64,000 nucleotides of DNA from Dissophora ornata (Eukaryota; Mortierellomycota; Mortierellomycetes; Mortierellales; Mortierellaceae): positions 1 to 64,000 of the forward strand of contig MU616639.1 of assembly GCA_025201705.1 (NCBI GenBank), given 5' to 3'. Every line of letters begins with the position of its first letter. Positions within the stretch are counted from its first letter, which is position 1. The notes under the pieces were generated by a model that did no database searches, was not told where the DNA came from, and worked only from the letters and a program-made list of their open reading frames with translations. Position numbers and translations under genes: made by a program. Below are positions 9,250 to 25,120 of the stretch, piece by piece.

Positions 9250-12200
9250 ATGGCCAGACAAAGCAAGCAGGCTGCCGCAGGAGAGGCCTCTTCCGGCTCG
9301 AACGCCAAGTCAGGAAGCTCGTCTGCCAGACCCAGGAAGCCAAATGCCATCGAATCCCTCCGCACTGTTGTGCCTAGCATCTTTCAAGAGTCGCAAAAGA
9401 CTGTCGCTAATCATCGCAAGAACGCCATCATGCTTCGCAAAATTCAGGAGCAATGTGCAGAGATCGCAGGAGAGAAGGGCGAGGAGGCTTTCAACAAGGA
9501 ATTCATCCGCAACCTTAACGTCGTCCTCGCTATCAAGAAGAAGGAACCAGCCGCGGATCGAGTGATCCAGTTTGTGTCGTCGTTCATTCTCTGCACGCGC
9601 GAGAAAGGTTCGTCTTGGACACACAATTGCCTCTGATATTTCTACAGTGACCTGTCGGTTAACTCAGGACATGGTGTATCTCATCATCCATTCGATTGTC
9701 GATCAAACAAAATAGATATAGAGCTTGAGCAGGCAAGCGAAGATGAGGAAGGAGCCGAGGGAATCTCGTCCAGATTCGTAGAGTATCTGATGCACCATCT
9801 ACTCAAGGGCGTCAGGGTCAAGGAGAAGCAGGTCCGCCTGAGATCATGCCAGCTTATTGCGCTGAGCACGAACTCATTAGGCGCAATGGAGTATGTAGCG
9901 TAACCACGGATGTGGAGAGGTCATGTCGGTCTGAAAGCAGCATTGAATTTGACACCTTATTCTTTGATGTTATGATAGTGATGATTTATACACACAACTC
10001 CAGGAAAGCTTGTTGGAGCGAGTCAGGGACAAGGAAGCAGCTGTTCGAGTGCAAGCCGTGTTTGCACTTTCAAAACTCCAAGCAGGCGAGGAAGAGGAGG
10101 GTGTCCCAGACAACGACGAGAACGTTGTTCAAACGCTCGTGGATTTGATGCAGCATGATCCAAGCGCGTAAGATTCTCCCACCTGAATCGTTTTTGCGTT
10201 TTCGACAACCAACCTAGCAACTGACGGCAATAATCCCCAACTGCCCTGAACACTCTTGTTTGTGTCAATATAGTGATGTTCGTCGATCGGCACTATTCAA
10301 CATTGAGCAGACCAAGGCCACCTGGCCTCTCATCCTTGAGAGAGCCAGAGATACAGACGCCTACATTAGGAGAAGTGTGTTCACAAAACCCATGGATGAC
10401 CTCTCCGATTTCCGTGTTCTGTCAATCGAGGATAGAGAAAGACTGCTCCGCTATGGCCTCTCGGACAGGTATGTTTACTCTTGCACCTGAACATATTGCT
10501 ATACTCCGCTCGGTCATGGAAAAGTCTCTAACCACGAGCCTTGCCGAAACAGAGACGAGGGCGTGAAGAGGGCATGCACGAAAATGCTCTCCACCAAGTG
10601 GATTCAACAGGCGGACGATAATCTTATCGAATTCATGGAACGCCTGGATGTTATGGGCAGCAATGTCGCAGATGATGTACTGAAAGCGTTCTTTGACTAC
10701 CGTGCCGACATTCTCGGAAGTCTCACGTTCAATGGTATGTGTCATGCGCTAGCCCTACACAATATGAACCATTCATAATGTTGCATCCTTTAACCTGAGA
10801 CCTACATGCGTTACATAGAGGTATTCTGGGTCAATTTGACGGTGGAGAGTGCGTTTTTGGTGAGGGCATACGCGGAGTTCTGTCGTAGCAAGGACGACGA
10901 CATTCAGTTTGAGAGGGCGGTGCCTGAGGTGACTCGACATGCATTTTACATCCAAAAGTACAGCAACATCATGCAAGAAGCAGATGAGAATGACCGTCCA
11001 GAGGCCGAGTTCATTGTGACGCAGCTACTGATGATTGCGAAGTTACTGGACTATGCGGATGAAAACGGTCGTCGCAAAATGTTCAATTTGCTACGTAAGT
11101 CTCAGAAGTTGGCAATCAAGGATCGGAACTAGTCATGCTTTCTATGGTACTGACGCGTTGTTTTGATGTGTGTTTCTAGGTGAAATGTTGATGCTGGATG
11201 ATATACCCGACAAACATTTGGATTGCATTGTGGAGACGATGGGCAAAATCTCGCTCAACGAAAAGGATTTCACTCGAATTATCATTGAAATCATTTCAGA
11301 TATCCGTGCCGGTATCGACGAACAGGAGTTTTTGCGGAATCCCGAAAAGTCAGATGTAAGTTGTTGGAATATCAATTCCGTAGTATGGCAACAAGGCTCG
11401 CTAGAGTGGCACTCTGACCTATAGTCTGGATACATTATTAGGACGACGATGATTCACCCGATGATACAATAGATCTGACAGCCACACCACGGAAACGAAA
11501 GCGCAGTATTGTCGATAAAACGCCAAGCCGAAGATCATCTATTGCAGCAGAGGATGTTGGGCAAAGCACCAGCGAGGTGGATGCCATGTTGATTAGACTT
11601 CGGTGTTTGACAATCACAAAGTTCATGCTGGAACGAAGTGCGGAGGTAATTATCGATCCAGAAGATGATATTCCTCGCTAAGTTGTTTTGAATTGCCGCG
11701 TGCTCGTATTGATGTCGTTTCCGCATTTGATATCTTCTAGCCACTGAAGGAGAACTCATATATGTACGGTCTCCTGAACGAGTTGGTGATTCCTGCACTG
11801 AGCAGACAGGAGGAAGTCATGCAGGAGCTCGGTATTCACTGCCTAGGATTGATCTGTGTATTGGACCAAAACCTTGCCCAGAACAATATCGAGCTATTCC
11901 TGACTTGTGTCTTTGCTGAGAACGCCAGCGATCAACTCCAAGTATTATCCCTTAAGGTATGTACCCTGAGGCACAACTCAGACCTTGCTCACATTGTTTG
12001 AATCCTCCATTCACAATGATGTTGCCCACAATTCTTTTTGAATAGATTGTATTTGATTTGATTTTGACGTTCGGATTGACGGCTATGTCCAGTCAAATCA
12101 CGGAGGAAAGAATCATTCAGGATCTGAGCAAGATTCTAGAAAGTGACGTACCGGTGATGCAGGCCATTGTAGTAGAAGGACTTGCAAAGCTGATGCTTAC

Positions 12201-13767
12201 AAAGCTGCTGAAAAACGCTCAGGTACGAACATTTTAATCGGTAACCTTCATATCTTGAGCAGCCAAGTTTTATTCGTACAACAACTTTAACGAACAATTC
12301 TTTGTTCTCTAGATCTTGCGCAAGATGATTATCCTGTACTTTGACCCAGAGACGGCCAACAACAACCACCTCCGCCAATGCCTGAACTACTTTTTGCAGG
12401 TCTATTTCCATTCTTCTCACGATAACCAAGTGACGTTGAGTGAGATCTTTGTCCCTATCATGATCCAGTTGATTCAGATACAGCAAGATTCCAAGAACGA
12501 GATGCCGACACCAAGCATCATGGCACAGCAGTTGCTGGAGTGGTGTGAACCTCGTCGCGTCCTAGGGTAATGTTTCTTTGATTCTTTGTAGCTTTGCAGG
12601 TAGTTCTTAAAACATCGGACGGTGATTGTTGTGGTTCTGACTTCAATTCTATGGTAACCTTTGTTTTTTTTTAGAGCTGAGAACGAGGGTGTTGCAGACA
12701 AAAATATCGACTTTGGACTCCAGGCTAGCATTGCGATCGAAATAGTCAAAGTCATGTTCACGGAAGTTAATGGTAAGTACCCACAAAGTGTGAACATATC
12801 ATGCTTGGTTCAATCTGCAGACTCACAAGTCCGGTGTGCTGACCAATCAATACTCCCGTATCTGATAGCCACGCGAAAGCATTTGCCACTTATCCTTTAC
12901 AAGATGCGACTGGATGGCGATTCTGGTGAGATTCGCCTGAAAAAATTGACGCTGCTTATTGGAAATCTGAAAGCGGTAAGATGTGATGCTTTTGGCATTG
13001 TCACTCTTCATATGTATTACACCACGCATTCGTGGCTACCTAAACACGTAGTTGCTCAAGAGATCATGTCATGTATGGACGCTAACGTTCTTTCACATAC
13101 TTCTCTCTTGATGGGTCCAACAGAAACGCCCTTTCACAGAGCCGATGAGCAAGAAATACCTGCTTTCAGTGGAGAAGAATATTCTCAAAATGTTTGAGGA
13201 AGCGCCTGAGGCTCTCGATGATGCAGAGTTGAACAAGTTGGTAGAGTTGACAGAAGAGATTTCCTTTGTGGATAACTTTGAACCACCAGAAGGTACTTAT
13301 TGCTTTCAATGGTCCATGAACAGTTTCTTATTTTACCTGGAATCATGTGTCCTACACTCTGAATGTCGCCCTCATGTTGTGGATGGCAGAATCGCACGAC
13401 CATCGATCACTTACTAAAATTCTCAACGACGATGTCGCTGATCCGATAGAACCAATCGATACTGCTCCTGCCACTCCGATGTCCAAGACTCGCATGTAAG
13501 TGTGGTGCTCACAACATATCTGATGTTATGGCTGTAGACCCCATTACGAATGGAAGCAGTTAGTTTTCAGCCACGACTGACCATCAACTGACCGATCAAT
13601 CTGTCACCACAAATAGACCACGAGCTAAGAAAGATAAAGCTAACTCAAGGTTGGCCAAACTCATGCAAGAGGTCGATGCCATCCTGGAGTCTTCAGAGTC
13701 AGAGCAAGAGCAAGATGACGATGCCCAGGACGATTACGGTTCTGATGATGACGACGACGACTTCTAA
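9250..13767 (+). CDS. YCG1: Condensin complex subunit 3 (CAP-G / Ycg1)
   Basis: Sixteen exons can be traced: 9250-9607, 9716-9890, 9979-10167, 10274-10468, 10553-10734, 10819-11094, 11180-11355, 11442-11645, 11741-11956, 12046-12222, 12313-12566, 12675-12772, 12869-12975, 13124-13292, 13390-13495 and 13617-13767. They give 1010 residues, the usual length of CAP-G/Ycg1. The sequence is a HEAT-repeat array; the N-terminal part (FNKEFIRNLNVVLAIKKKEP, then RVIQFVSSFI) and repeats such as RVRDKEAAVRVQAVFALSKL are typical. An acidic/basic linker (residues about 520-550) precedes the Cnd3-type C-terminal half. The tail is very acidic (DDDDDDF). The protein is a non-SMC regulatory subunit that binds DNA with the kleisin in mitotic condensin. 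Intron 12 has two in-frame acceptors, so that junction is the least certain. Confidence 0.93.
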
Positions 13768-14028
13768 GATTCTTGCAGCGCAAACCTCCCCTAACCATAG
13801 ATCCTGAGCCGTACCATCTGTATTACATAGTTTATTACAACATATTATCTGCGCCAATTTTTCAGAAAATGTTTTGGACGCAAGCAAAAGAGGAATGGAA
13901 ACTGCAAGCGCCGAATGTCTACGTGAAACGTAGACTTGCGAGTCTCTGCACCCATGGCCAGACAAGAATTGCATGCATGATGTTTTATTGGTGGCGGCTG
14001 TAATATGCCAACATAAAAAATGATCGGA

Positions 14029-14074
<46 letters not shown>

Positions 14075-14076
14075 TT
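13768..14076. other. Convergent spacer between YCG1 and FIP1
   Basis: 3' UTR region of two convergent genes. It holds a CT microsatellite (14031-14074) that touches the FIP1 stop codon. Nothing else seen. Confidence 0.7.
14031..14074. repeat. (CT)n microsatellite
   Basis: Interrupted CT/TTCTCT run directly downstream of the FIP1 stop, so it would lie in that mRNA's 3' UTR as a GA tract. Confidence 0.9.
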
Positions 14077-16872
14077 TTAATAACGACCTCGCTTGCGGTC
14101 ATCTTCTCGAGGATTCGTGCTCGCTCCTCTCTTTCTGCTCGCTTCATCCTCGCGGTCCCAACGTTCCTATGATTCATTTAATACGCATTCATTTCAAAAA
14201 CAGTTAGGCACTGGTATTGTATATAGGAGTAAAAAAAATTGAGGAGAAAAAGAGTAGGGCCGATTCCGAGCACACGTTTCTTTTTGGTCCTCGTTTCTCA
14301 GCGAAATCTGTGACTCGCCTGTACCTTGTCCTTATCGGCCTGAGACTTGTCTTTACTGCCGCCAGCGTTTCCACTGCCGCCACTGCGACGATCATCCCTT
14401 TCCGACCGGTCAAACCGCTCTGATCGATCTCTCTCCGACCGATGGTGATCACGATCGCCTCTGTCACGGTCACGGTCGCGGTCGCCACGGTCTCTGTCTC
14501 GGTCAGTCCGCGAACTACGCTCTCGACTGCTGCCCCGTCCACTTCCATCTCGACTCGATACTCGACTGCTATCTCGGTGATCACCGCTGCCTCGTTCGCG
14601 ATCACTGCCTCGTTCGCGATTGCGATCTCGGCTTTGGTCTCTATCACGATAATCTCCTCCGCGGCCACCGCTGCTATCTCGTCCGTGTTCACGATCAACG
14701 CTACTATTCCGCGGGCTTTGGCTGCGTTGACTACGTCGGTCGTCGTGATCATCGCGGTCGCTTGGTTTTACTTGTTGATGAGCTGCAGGTGAATTCATCA
14801 TCTGACCACCAAATGGAGGTCCCTGTTGAAAGTCCATCCCTTGGTTCCCTTGGTTGAATTGGGGTCTTCCTCCTCCCTGGAAGCCGGGTCCTCCCGCTCC
14901 AAAGTTGTTTGAACCATCCCAACCCCGGCCCTGTTGAGGTCTGAATCCTTCAGGACCTTGACCCATGCCAGGTCCACCTCGTCCACGACCGGCGGCTCCA
15001 CCGCCCATCATACCTCCGCGCATATTAGGGCCACCAGCTCCACGCCCACTGCCTCTAAAGTTGCCCTGGTTAAATACATCGCCGCCAAAAAATGGTGCTC
15101 CTCCTTGGAATTCGTTTGGGAATGATGGGTTGGGTCCGTCGCCGCCTAAATGGGGTTCGTCTCCACCGGGGTTGACACTGCCATTTCGCTGAAACGATGG
15201 GCTCCTATCATTGCGTCCGCCGCCCCCCTCATGACCGCCGCCGGGTCCTCCCTCGATAGCGTTTCCTCGGCCACGTCCAGCGCCTCCAGGCCCGTTTGCT
15301 CCGGGAGGACCATTGGGTCCACCCGGTCCCATGAACCGACCTCCAGGCCCAGCGCCACGTCCTATGCCAGGCCCGCCTCCACGTTGGTTCATGGGGTTCA
15401 TCATATTGCCCATCGGCATTCCGTTCATACCCATACCCGGCATTTGCATTCCCCGACCCATCATATTAGGCATCCCTGGCATTCCTGGCATTCCTGGCAT
15501 TCCTGGCATACCGGGCATCCCTGGCATCCCAGGCATTGGAAGCATTCCTTGAAGTCCCTGCATTCCCGCCATTGGCATACCCATTCCAAGTTCCGGAGGC
15601 AAGTCCATCAACAGCTTTGGATCCATATCGAAGCCCTATTGTAAGTGCAAGATATACAAAAAAAAAAGTTAATTAGAGCATCTAATTAACCATGTATACT
15701 TGGTTCTTGATTAGAGTTGGACTTACTCCAAAGGGATTATCGCGCATCATTTTTTGCTTCTGACAATAGGCCCTCCAGATCGTCTCATTGAACCCATAAT
15801 TGAAATAATCCGTCAAATCAGCACCGGGTTTTCTCCATGGCTTGTCCTCGACGCCATCCAGATCAACATCAAACAGCTCGACGCCATCAATTGATCCGAC
15901 TGCATTAATGTCCACACCTCCCGGCTTTGTGGCAGGAATCACATCTACAGTTCCATTGGCGTTGGTTACAGTTGTCGTTCCTGGCTTCGAGGATGCGCTC
16001 GCTTTGATATTTACAACGGTCTGTCTATTGAACATATTATGCGTTATTAGGTGGTGGTCCCACGTTATCTTTTTTTTTTTTTTTTTTTTTTTTTGGAGCT
16101 CCAAGGATGAACCGAGGAAACTGGGAAGCTTACTTTGATTGTCCTGACGCATCCTGTCTGCTGTCTTCACCATCCATGACAATCTCAATATCCTACCAAG
16201 ATTCAAACGAATGCAAGCAAACAGTCTTAAAAATCAGTCGCACAGAAATTTGGCAGAAGAAGCGCTTTGGTTAATATAAAAAGAACGAAAGCGCATAAAG
16301 AAACAGGGAGCTCACCGATTCACTGTCCTCTTCTTCAGACTCGTCCTCTTCGTCGTCCTCCTCCTCTTCTTCTTCGTCCTCGCCATCACCAGAACCGCTT
16401 CCACCGGTCTTTGAAGCCGATGTATCGCCGCTGTCGCCTTTGTTCGTTTCTGATGATTGTGTTGCTCCAGTAGTTTCTGAGGTGATCTTGACTTCAGTCG
16501 ATCTGTTTGGCATGAGTTATTGCGTTAGTAAGTAAGGATCACCGACAAATGTCCACTTTCAGCCTCGCCCTCCAAGTGCAAGTCGAGATACGTACTTGGA
16601 TCCTCCTTCGCCGCCCACGCCATATAGATCAAACGACTCGCTCTCTTGACCTAGAAAACAATGAATATATGTGGATGGTTTCCTTTTGTCAGCAACTTGT
16701 TGTCCTCAAAATTGCTGAAGCCCAATATCCTGCCAAACTGCTAGAGTTCCTTTGCGGTCCATTTGGTGTGTATAGTACCTGACGATGTCTGGGCGGGCGC
16801 GCTCTTTGTAGGTTCTGTCGAGCCATACAAAAACTCGTCATCGTCCATGTCGTCTGGTATGTTCGAGCTCAT
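14077..16872 (-). CDS. FIP1: Pre-mRNA 3'-end processing factor FIP1
   Basis: Seven exons: 16872-16779, 16650-16596, 16502-16316, 16192-16134, 16024-15727, 15635-14325 and 14166-14077; 697 residues. The start [17 protein letters not shown] is the usual acidic FIP1 opening. An acidic Glu/Asp block follows near residues 85-110. The signature Fip1 motif is clear: [20 protein letters not shown], then [11 protein letters not shown]. In the family this region contacts CPSF/CPF and poly(A) polymerase, so the protein should tether poly(A) polymerase at the cleavage site in the nucleus. The large sixth exon encodes a Gly-Met-Pro tandem repeat, a Gly/Pro/Asn-rich stretch and an RD/RE/RS-rich tail like metazoan FIP1L1, longer than yeast Fip1. 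The last exon ([14 protein letters not shown] and on to DDRKRGRY) is inferred: the junction is phase 0 on both sides. Confidence 0.9.
15469..15540 (-). repeat. 9-bp tandem repeat coding Gly-Met-Pro
   Basis: About eight head-to-tail copies of a 9-bp unit inside FIP1 exon 6, giving collagen-like GMP triplets. Confidence 0.9.
16070..16094. repeat. Intronic homopolymer tract in FIP1
   Basis: Run of 25 T on the plus strand (A on the coding strand) in the intron between FIP1 exons 4 and 5. Confidence 0.9.
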
Positions 16873-17241
16873 GGCGGTGGTATAGATGTGCTTGCGATGC
16901 GTTTATCGGAAAAACTGATGCCGAAGACAGATCCTCTGTAGTGACTCCCGCTTGGGCGTATGAAGGGATCAAAAGAGAGTGAATGGATGGAAGGCAAAGA
17001 GGGGTTGAGAGAGGTCGCGGTGGTGGTGGCGGTGATGTAACGTGCGCGTTGCTCTTTTGCGCTGGACCTTGTTTTCCCTCTTGTGCACTTCCATTTATGT
17101 CACAAGCCACTTGATCCGTCGATGGGATGCAGGTTTTATGGCGTCTACAACGCGGGTAAAGTATATATATGCTGGATGATGATGGTAATTTTCTATCTGC
17201 TACTCAGTCTACAAGCGAGGGGGGCGAAGCGGCGCTGATGA
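16873..17241. other. Spacer between FIP1 and the sphingomyelinase-like gene
   Basis: Short tandem spacer on the minus strand holding the FIP1 promoter/leader and the 3' UTR of the next gene. Nothing else seen. Confidence 0.6.
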
Positions 17242-19693
17242 TCAAAGGTCTTCCTTCACGAATTCCAAACGCCGCTTCACCGGCATCCACAGTTCCCTCC
17301 TCTCCTCGCTAACGCCTTCGATAAACCCTCTCTGATCGTCGTAGTCCTGCACATTAATCTCTCTTCCTGCTCGCGTCACTCCAAAGGGTTCCTTCTTGCT
17401 GGGTTTCTTCTTCTTCTTCTTTCCATGGAGCGCCTCCGCTTCCGAAGTGCATGTATCGTGCTGGATCACCGTAGACGCTTGCATCTGACAGAGCGACTCA
17501 TGTTCGCACCCAGTCGCCTTGTGACAGGGCATCGTCTCTTCCGAGGACTTGCCTTCATATTGCAGATACGTCTCAAATAGGTCTCGATCCCCTTTCATCC
17601 GCTCCACAGCGTTGTGCCAGAATGCAGGCGACAATGGCTCTTCAGGAGCAAGAGGGCGGTATGGGTGGTCATAAGTTCCCCTGGCTGTGTACTCTAGCTT
17701 CCACTCGGGTTCCATGTCGTTTGCTTCCCAGTAAGCTGACTCGCTGATGATATCCGCGATCGCTGTATGGGTGTTGAGGACCGAAAATGTCTTTGCGTCG
17801 ACGTCGTACCACCGGATAGCCTAATTTATGAGGGAGTAGGACATTAGCGAAGTGAAATGTGAGCTGGCGATCCGCGTCGCACTTCACAGTAATGCTACAC
17901 AAAGCCTTACTGGGTTCGCTCTATCAAGGGGTGTGATGCTTGGCCCTTGATAGATGACGTTGATTGCAGACTGCTCGCTCTTTTCCTCCGCGTCAGGATC
18001 GTGTACGACGATGAACTTGTCCTGGTGGAAGTGGCCCGTAAAGATACCTGCGATCACATGCGGCGAATATCTGGCAACGATTCTCTGGAAGAGTATTGAC
18101 GATCGAGGCAGGGATCTTATAATCGGCGCCATATGTCCCATGATCCAAACTATTCCAGTGAACAGGTGTTGACCATGTTAACACAGCGCGTTGGTGGTAC
18201 TGGGCATTTGGCCCGCTAGCAGGATTTCCAATATGGGGCTGTATCTCACCTCGCTCGTTACGATCCTCACTATCCTGAAGCTCTAGGATCATATCATGGA
18301 ACATGCCGCTGGGGTCGTCTTGCTCCGTATCCAACATCGTGTAAAAATTGCGGACATAGTACAGGTCGGTGTTCAGGGTGATCAATTTGAGACCAGGCAT
18401 GGGTCTCGTCATGAACATGGCGTTATGTGAGCGAGCGTACTCGGCCTCCACAGTCGTGATCCAGTTGTTCTTCTCCCAGATTCCTGCCACATGGTCATAG
18501 AGCCTAGAAATGATCAAGAATGGTGCCTCTTTAAATACCCCTGTCCTGTGTGTGATTAAATGCAATAAATGGTACGAAACGAAAGTTCTAACACGTACCA
18601 TTTGTGGGTGATGTAAGAGTCAGGTCGCATCCTACCAGGTGCCTGATCACTAGGGTATGAGTCGTGGTTCCCCATAGCCACATACAGCTTCATGTCTTGA
18701 AGATGCTTCTTGAACAACTCATAACTTCTAGTCTCCTCGTCCGAGACATACTGTTCCGTAATCATCCACGAGTCGTGGCTCACAATGTCGCCTGTAAAGA
18801 TCCCAAAGCTCGCGTTCGGCACAAGCCTTGGGATCGCCTCCAAAGCGCTCAGTCCCAATGCAATTGGGGTATCACACTTGCCGTCACCCCATTTCGACGC
18901 CGGCTTCTTAATCGGTCCAGGATCATTCCATCGTCCATAGTTTCGACAGCAGATATTGTGGCTGCACTTGGCCTCTGTTCCAGTCTTGTACAGAGGGTCA
19001 AGATGCCAATCAGAAAAGTGTAAGACTTGGATAGTCTCACCACTGGGGGCCGGTTGCTGAGCATTAGCGGGTTTGGGCTTTGGGAACTCGATAGGTTTGG
19101 GCTGGTGAAGAGGGACAGGACATGATCCGGGAAAGGAGTAGGCGCAGGCGTAATACCCATCAGACCCGTCTACATCCATCTCAGAGAAAATGCCGACCAA
19201 CTGAGGTCCCAGTCGCTCCATCAAACCTAATATACATATTTATATATATATATCGCCGGTGTGCGTAAGAACTCGTTTATCTCGACCACAATGCTGAACG
19301 TCATCTTGAAAGGTTGAGAGCGCCAAATGTACCTGCACATGCGTCCAAGCGTCTGATTGAGTACTTGGCACAAAGAACTCTGAGCACAGCGGGGACCATC
19401 TCGGGTGCCTGGAGTGAAAAGGCCTTGGCCACCCTCATGCCCTGTCGACACATCTGGCAAGAGTCGAGGTCTGGTAAGTCGAGGAGATCCTCGATATCAG
19501 AAAAGACTTTGTCTGCCAGATAGAGGTGGGCTCTGTGGAGGGTGGGATCTTCTGGCGATTGTCTCTTTTCTCTCGAGGGGCGCAAGGAGGTAAGGGGCAC
19601 AGCGGATGCTGTGAGCAGGCATGAAAGGAAGGTTAAGGCAAGGAAGAGACGTGCTGCAAAAGAAGCAGCTCTCCTGCTCTGTGAACCGGACAT
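17242..19693 (-). CDS. Acid sphingomyelinase-like secreted phosphodiesterase
   Basis: Five exons: 19693-19333, 19226-18599, 18545-18250, 18149-17911 and 17820-17242; 700 residues. The ATG at 19693 begins a signal peptide (hydrophobic core LFLALTFLSCLLTASAVP). A saposin-B-type segment follows with its cysteines (DSCQMCRQGM, LCAKYSIRRLDACA). The calcineurin-like metallophosphatase domain has all expected metal motifs: FSDWHLD, GDIVSHDSW, GNHDS, WIMGHMAP and GHFHQDKF. That order is characteristic of SMPD1-type enzymes, which hydrolyse sphingomyelin or related phosphodiesters outside the cell or in acidic compartments; the fungal substrate is unknown. The WIMGH block is in frame only after the intron at 18249-18150. 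Oddity: a Lys cluster (GKKKKKKPSKKEP) near the C-terminus. Confidence 0.88.
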
Positions 19694-19996
19694 GGAGGAG
19701 AGTGCAGCAGACAAGGAGTTGCTGTATGGAGCGAGGGAGATTACTGCCCTATGAGGCGGAGTGGCGGATTGTTGGCGGATGGTAGAGAGGGGTCTAGATC
19801 ATGTGCGTTGGTGGATTGCGAATGGGAAGGAAGAATGCAATTTATTTTACGATGCAAGCTCAAGAGGGGAGCGAGTTGTGGGCTTAAATGGAATTTCGTC
19901 CCAGTGGACGATTCATGCGCCCAAATCTTCCTATTCCACTGCCAGGGCAGTGATGCACAGCCTATCACGACCCTGTCATGTCTGTGGACAGTACAC

Positions 19997-23378
<3,382 letters not shown>

Positions 23379-24565
23379 TTAGTCGAAAAGACCGAATCCC
23401 ATGTCGTCATCAGACTCCTCCTTCTCCTCAACCTTCTCAGCAACCTTCTCAACAGTGGCGGAAGCAGCGGCAACGGGGGCAGCAACAGCGAAAGCCGAGG
23501 GGTCAGCGAGGTAAGCCTTGATCTGTTGTTACATAAACAAGAAAATAAAAGCAGCGCCATTAGTTTCTGTCCAACTTCAACTCATGTAGCCTTGCCTCCT
23601 CCGCATAACGCAGAGGAAATACAAAGGCAATAATTGAATAATATGGGAACCATCAGGAAAAAATTAGAGTGTTTGATTATCTCGTCACTGCCTTGAAGGG
23701 CTACAAAGAGTTTTTCATCACACGGCTCGCATAATAAGGGGAGATGAAGCAAACTAGAAATACAGCGGAGACAATCAATTACCTTCTCAGATCCAGGGAA
23801 GGTGTACTCGGTAGCAATGGAAACGGCCAACAAGTTCTTGTAAGAGTTGATGATCGAGTGAGGAACCGAGGCGATGGTGGGGTAACCAATCTGGAGAGAG
23901 ATGGCGGCAATGTTCTTAATACCAGCAACGAAGTGGCTGATAAGAGTGTCCTCCTCAATATCCAAGACAGAGGGGTGGAAGACAGTGCCGTTGTCGTAGA
24001 CCTGGACGACAGTCAAACCGTAGGTGAAGGGAGAGATGTTCAACATGTTGAGAAGAGCAGCCTCGGAAGCTCCGACACGGAGACCCTCCTTGATCAAATG
24101 GACATCGTTGATAATTTCGATGGTACCACGGGCAATCTTGGTGGGGACACCCAAAGCCTGGAAGAAAGAGGTCTTGCCGGGCTCCATACCGGTGTTACCG
24201 GCAGGGACGTATACGTCAATGGGGGCAAGAGCACCGGCCTTGGCAGGGGCCTTGACACGGTTGGCCAAGATCTTGTCACGGATGGTCTTCAAGTCAGACT
24301 TGGTGAAGACGAAACCGATGTTACCGCGGACCGAGGGCATGAGCTTCTCGTAGTTGGGGTTCTCGACCTGGAGGATACGGATAGCACGACGGACCATGGT
24401 GTTCTTACCCATAAGGATCTTGGCGTCGCCGCGAAGAGCCTTACGGATCTGGTGCATCTGGTTGGAACCGACATTGTCAACGTTGACAATGAAGATGGAG
24501 GTGTACTCCTCCAGGTAGCCCTTGAGCTTCTGGAAATATTCTTCCTTTTTGCCTGCCTTCGACAT
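23379..24565 (-). CDS. RPP0: 60S acidic ribosomal protein P0 (uL10)
   Basis: Two exons, 24565-23783 and 23522-23379, separated by a 260-nt intron, long for this window; 308 residues. The N-terminal rRNA-binding part ([44 protein letters not shown]) and the stalk helices are typical. The C-terminus is the canonical P-protein tail [13 protein letters not shown], which contacts elongation factors. P0 anchors P1/P2 dimers to the GTPase-associated centre of the large subunit. Strong codon preference leaves a long open frame on the opposite strand, which is a shadow. The large intron after SEK splits off the acidic hinge and tail. Confidence 0.96.
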
Positions 24566-25120
24566 GTTGATTGCTGTTCGAGGGATTTAAAGGTCTAGAT
24601 TGTCGAGGAAGATGATGGTAAGTCTCACGATCTCACGAGCAATCCAAGGGATGCGAATATCGACCCTCTCTCTCTCTCTGTCTCCAGCCATAGGGAAGAG
24701 TGTCGAGCATTGAGAGTCGAGCAGATGGATAGATTGATTGCTTTTCCAATGGATAGACTGATGGATGTCGATGGATGTATCCTTGGGAATCACTTCTGTC
24801 GCAAACACATACCAAAGTTGAGAGGATTAAAATATCAATTTGCTGACTTCGCGCTGCTTCTTATTCTTCGCGCCCAAGCCACCTTTGCAATTGGCCCAGC
24901 TGGAAACGGCTTTGCCGCTCCAATACTCTGTACGCCAGGAACCAGTCCGTGCCACCAACATGAAGGAACAGGCCCCAGCTGGCTCGGCAGGAAGCCAACT
25001 TGAATTCGTCTAGGGACTTGACAGTTGATTGCTTTAATAAAGTTGATTGACTCGACAGCTGCTATCCTTTATTCGTTTCTAAGGTCCAATCTGTAATCTT
25101 GCTTTCACCAACTATTCTAA
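24566..25120. other. Divergent promoter region RPP0 / APC10
   Basis: Spacer between genes read outward in both directions. It has a short CT run near 24668 and no coding signal. Confidence 0.6.

Noticed and set aside
14204..14792. Ala/Thr/Val-rich frames over the FIP1 RD/RS region, both strands
   Set aside because: Frame-shifted readings of a low-complexity Arg/Asp-rich region; FIP1 frame is supported by the spliced gene.
23744..24598. 284-codon open frame opposite RPP0
   Set aside because: It lies exactly antisense to a highly expressed, codon-biased gene; the peptide has no family signature and RPP0 is certain.
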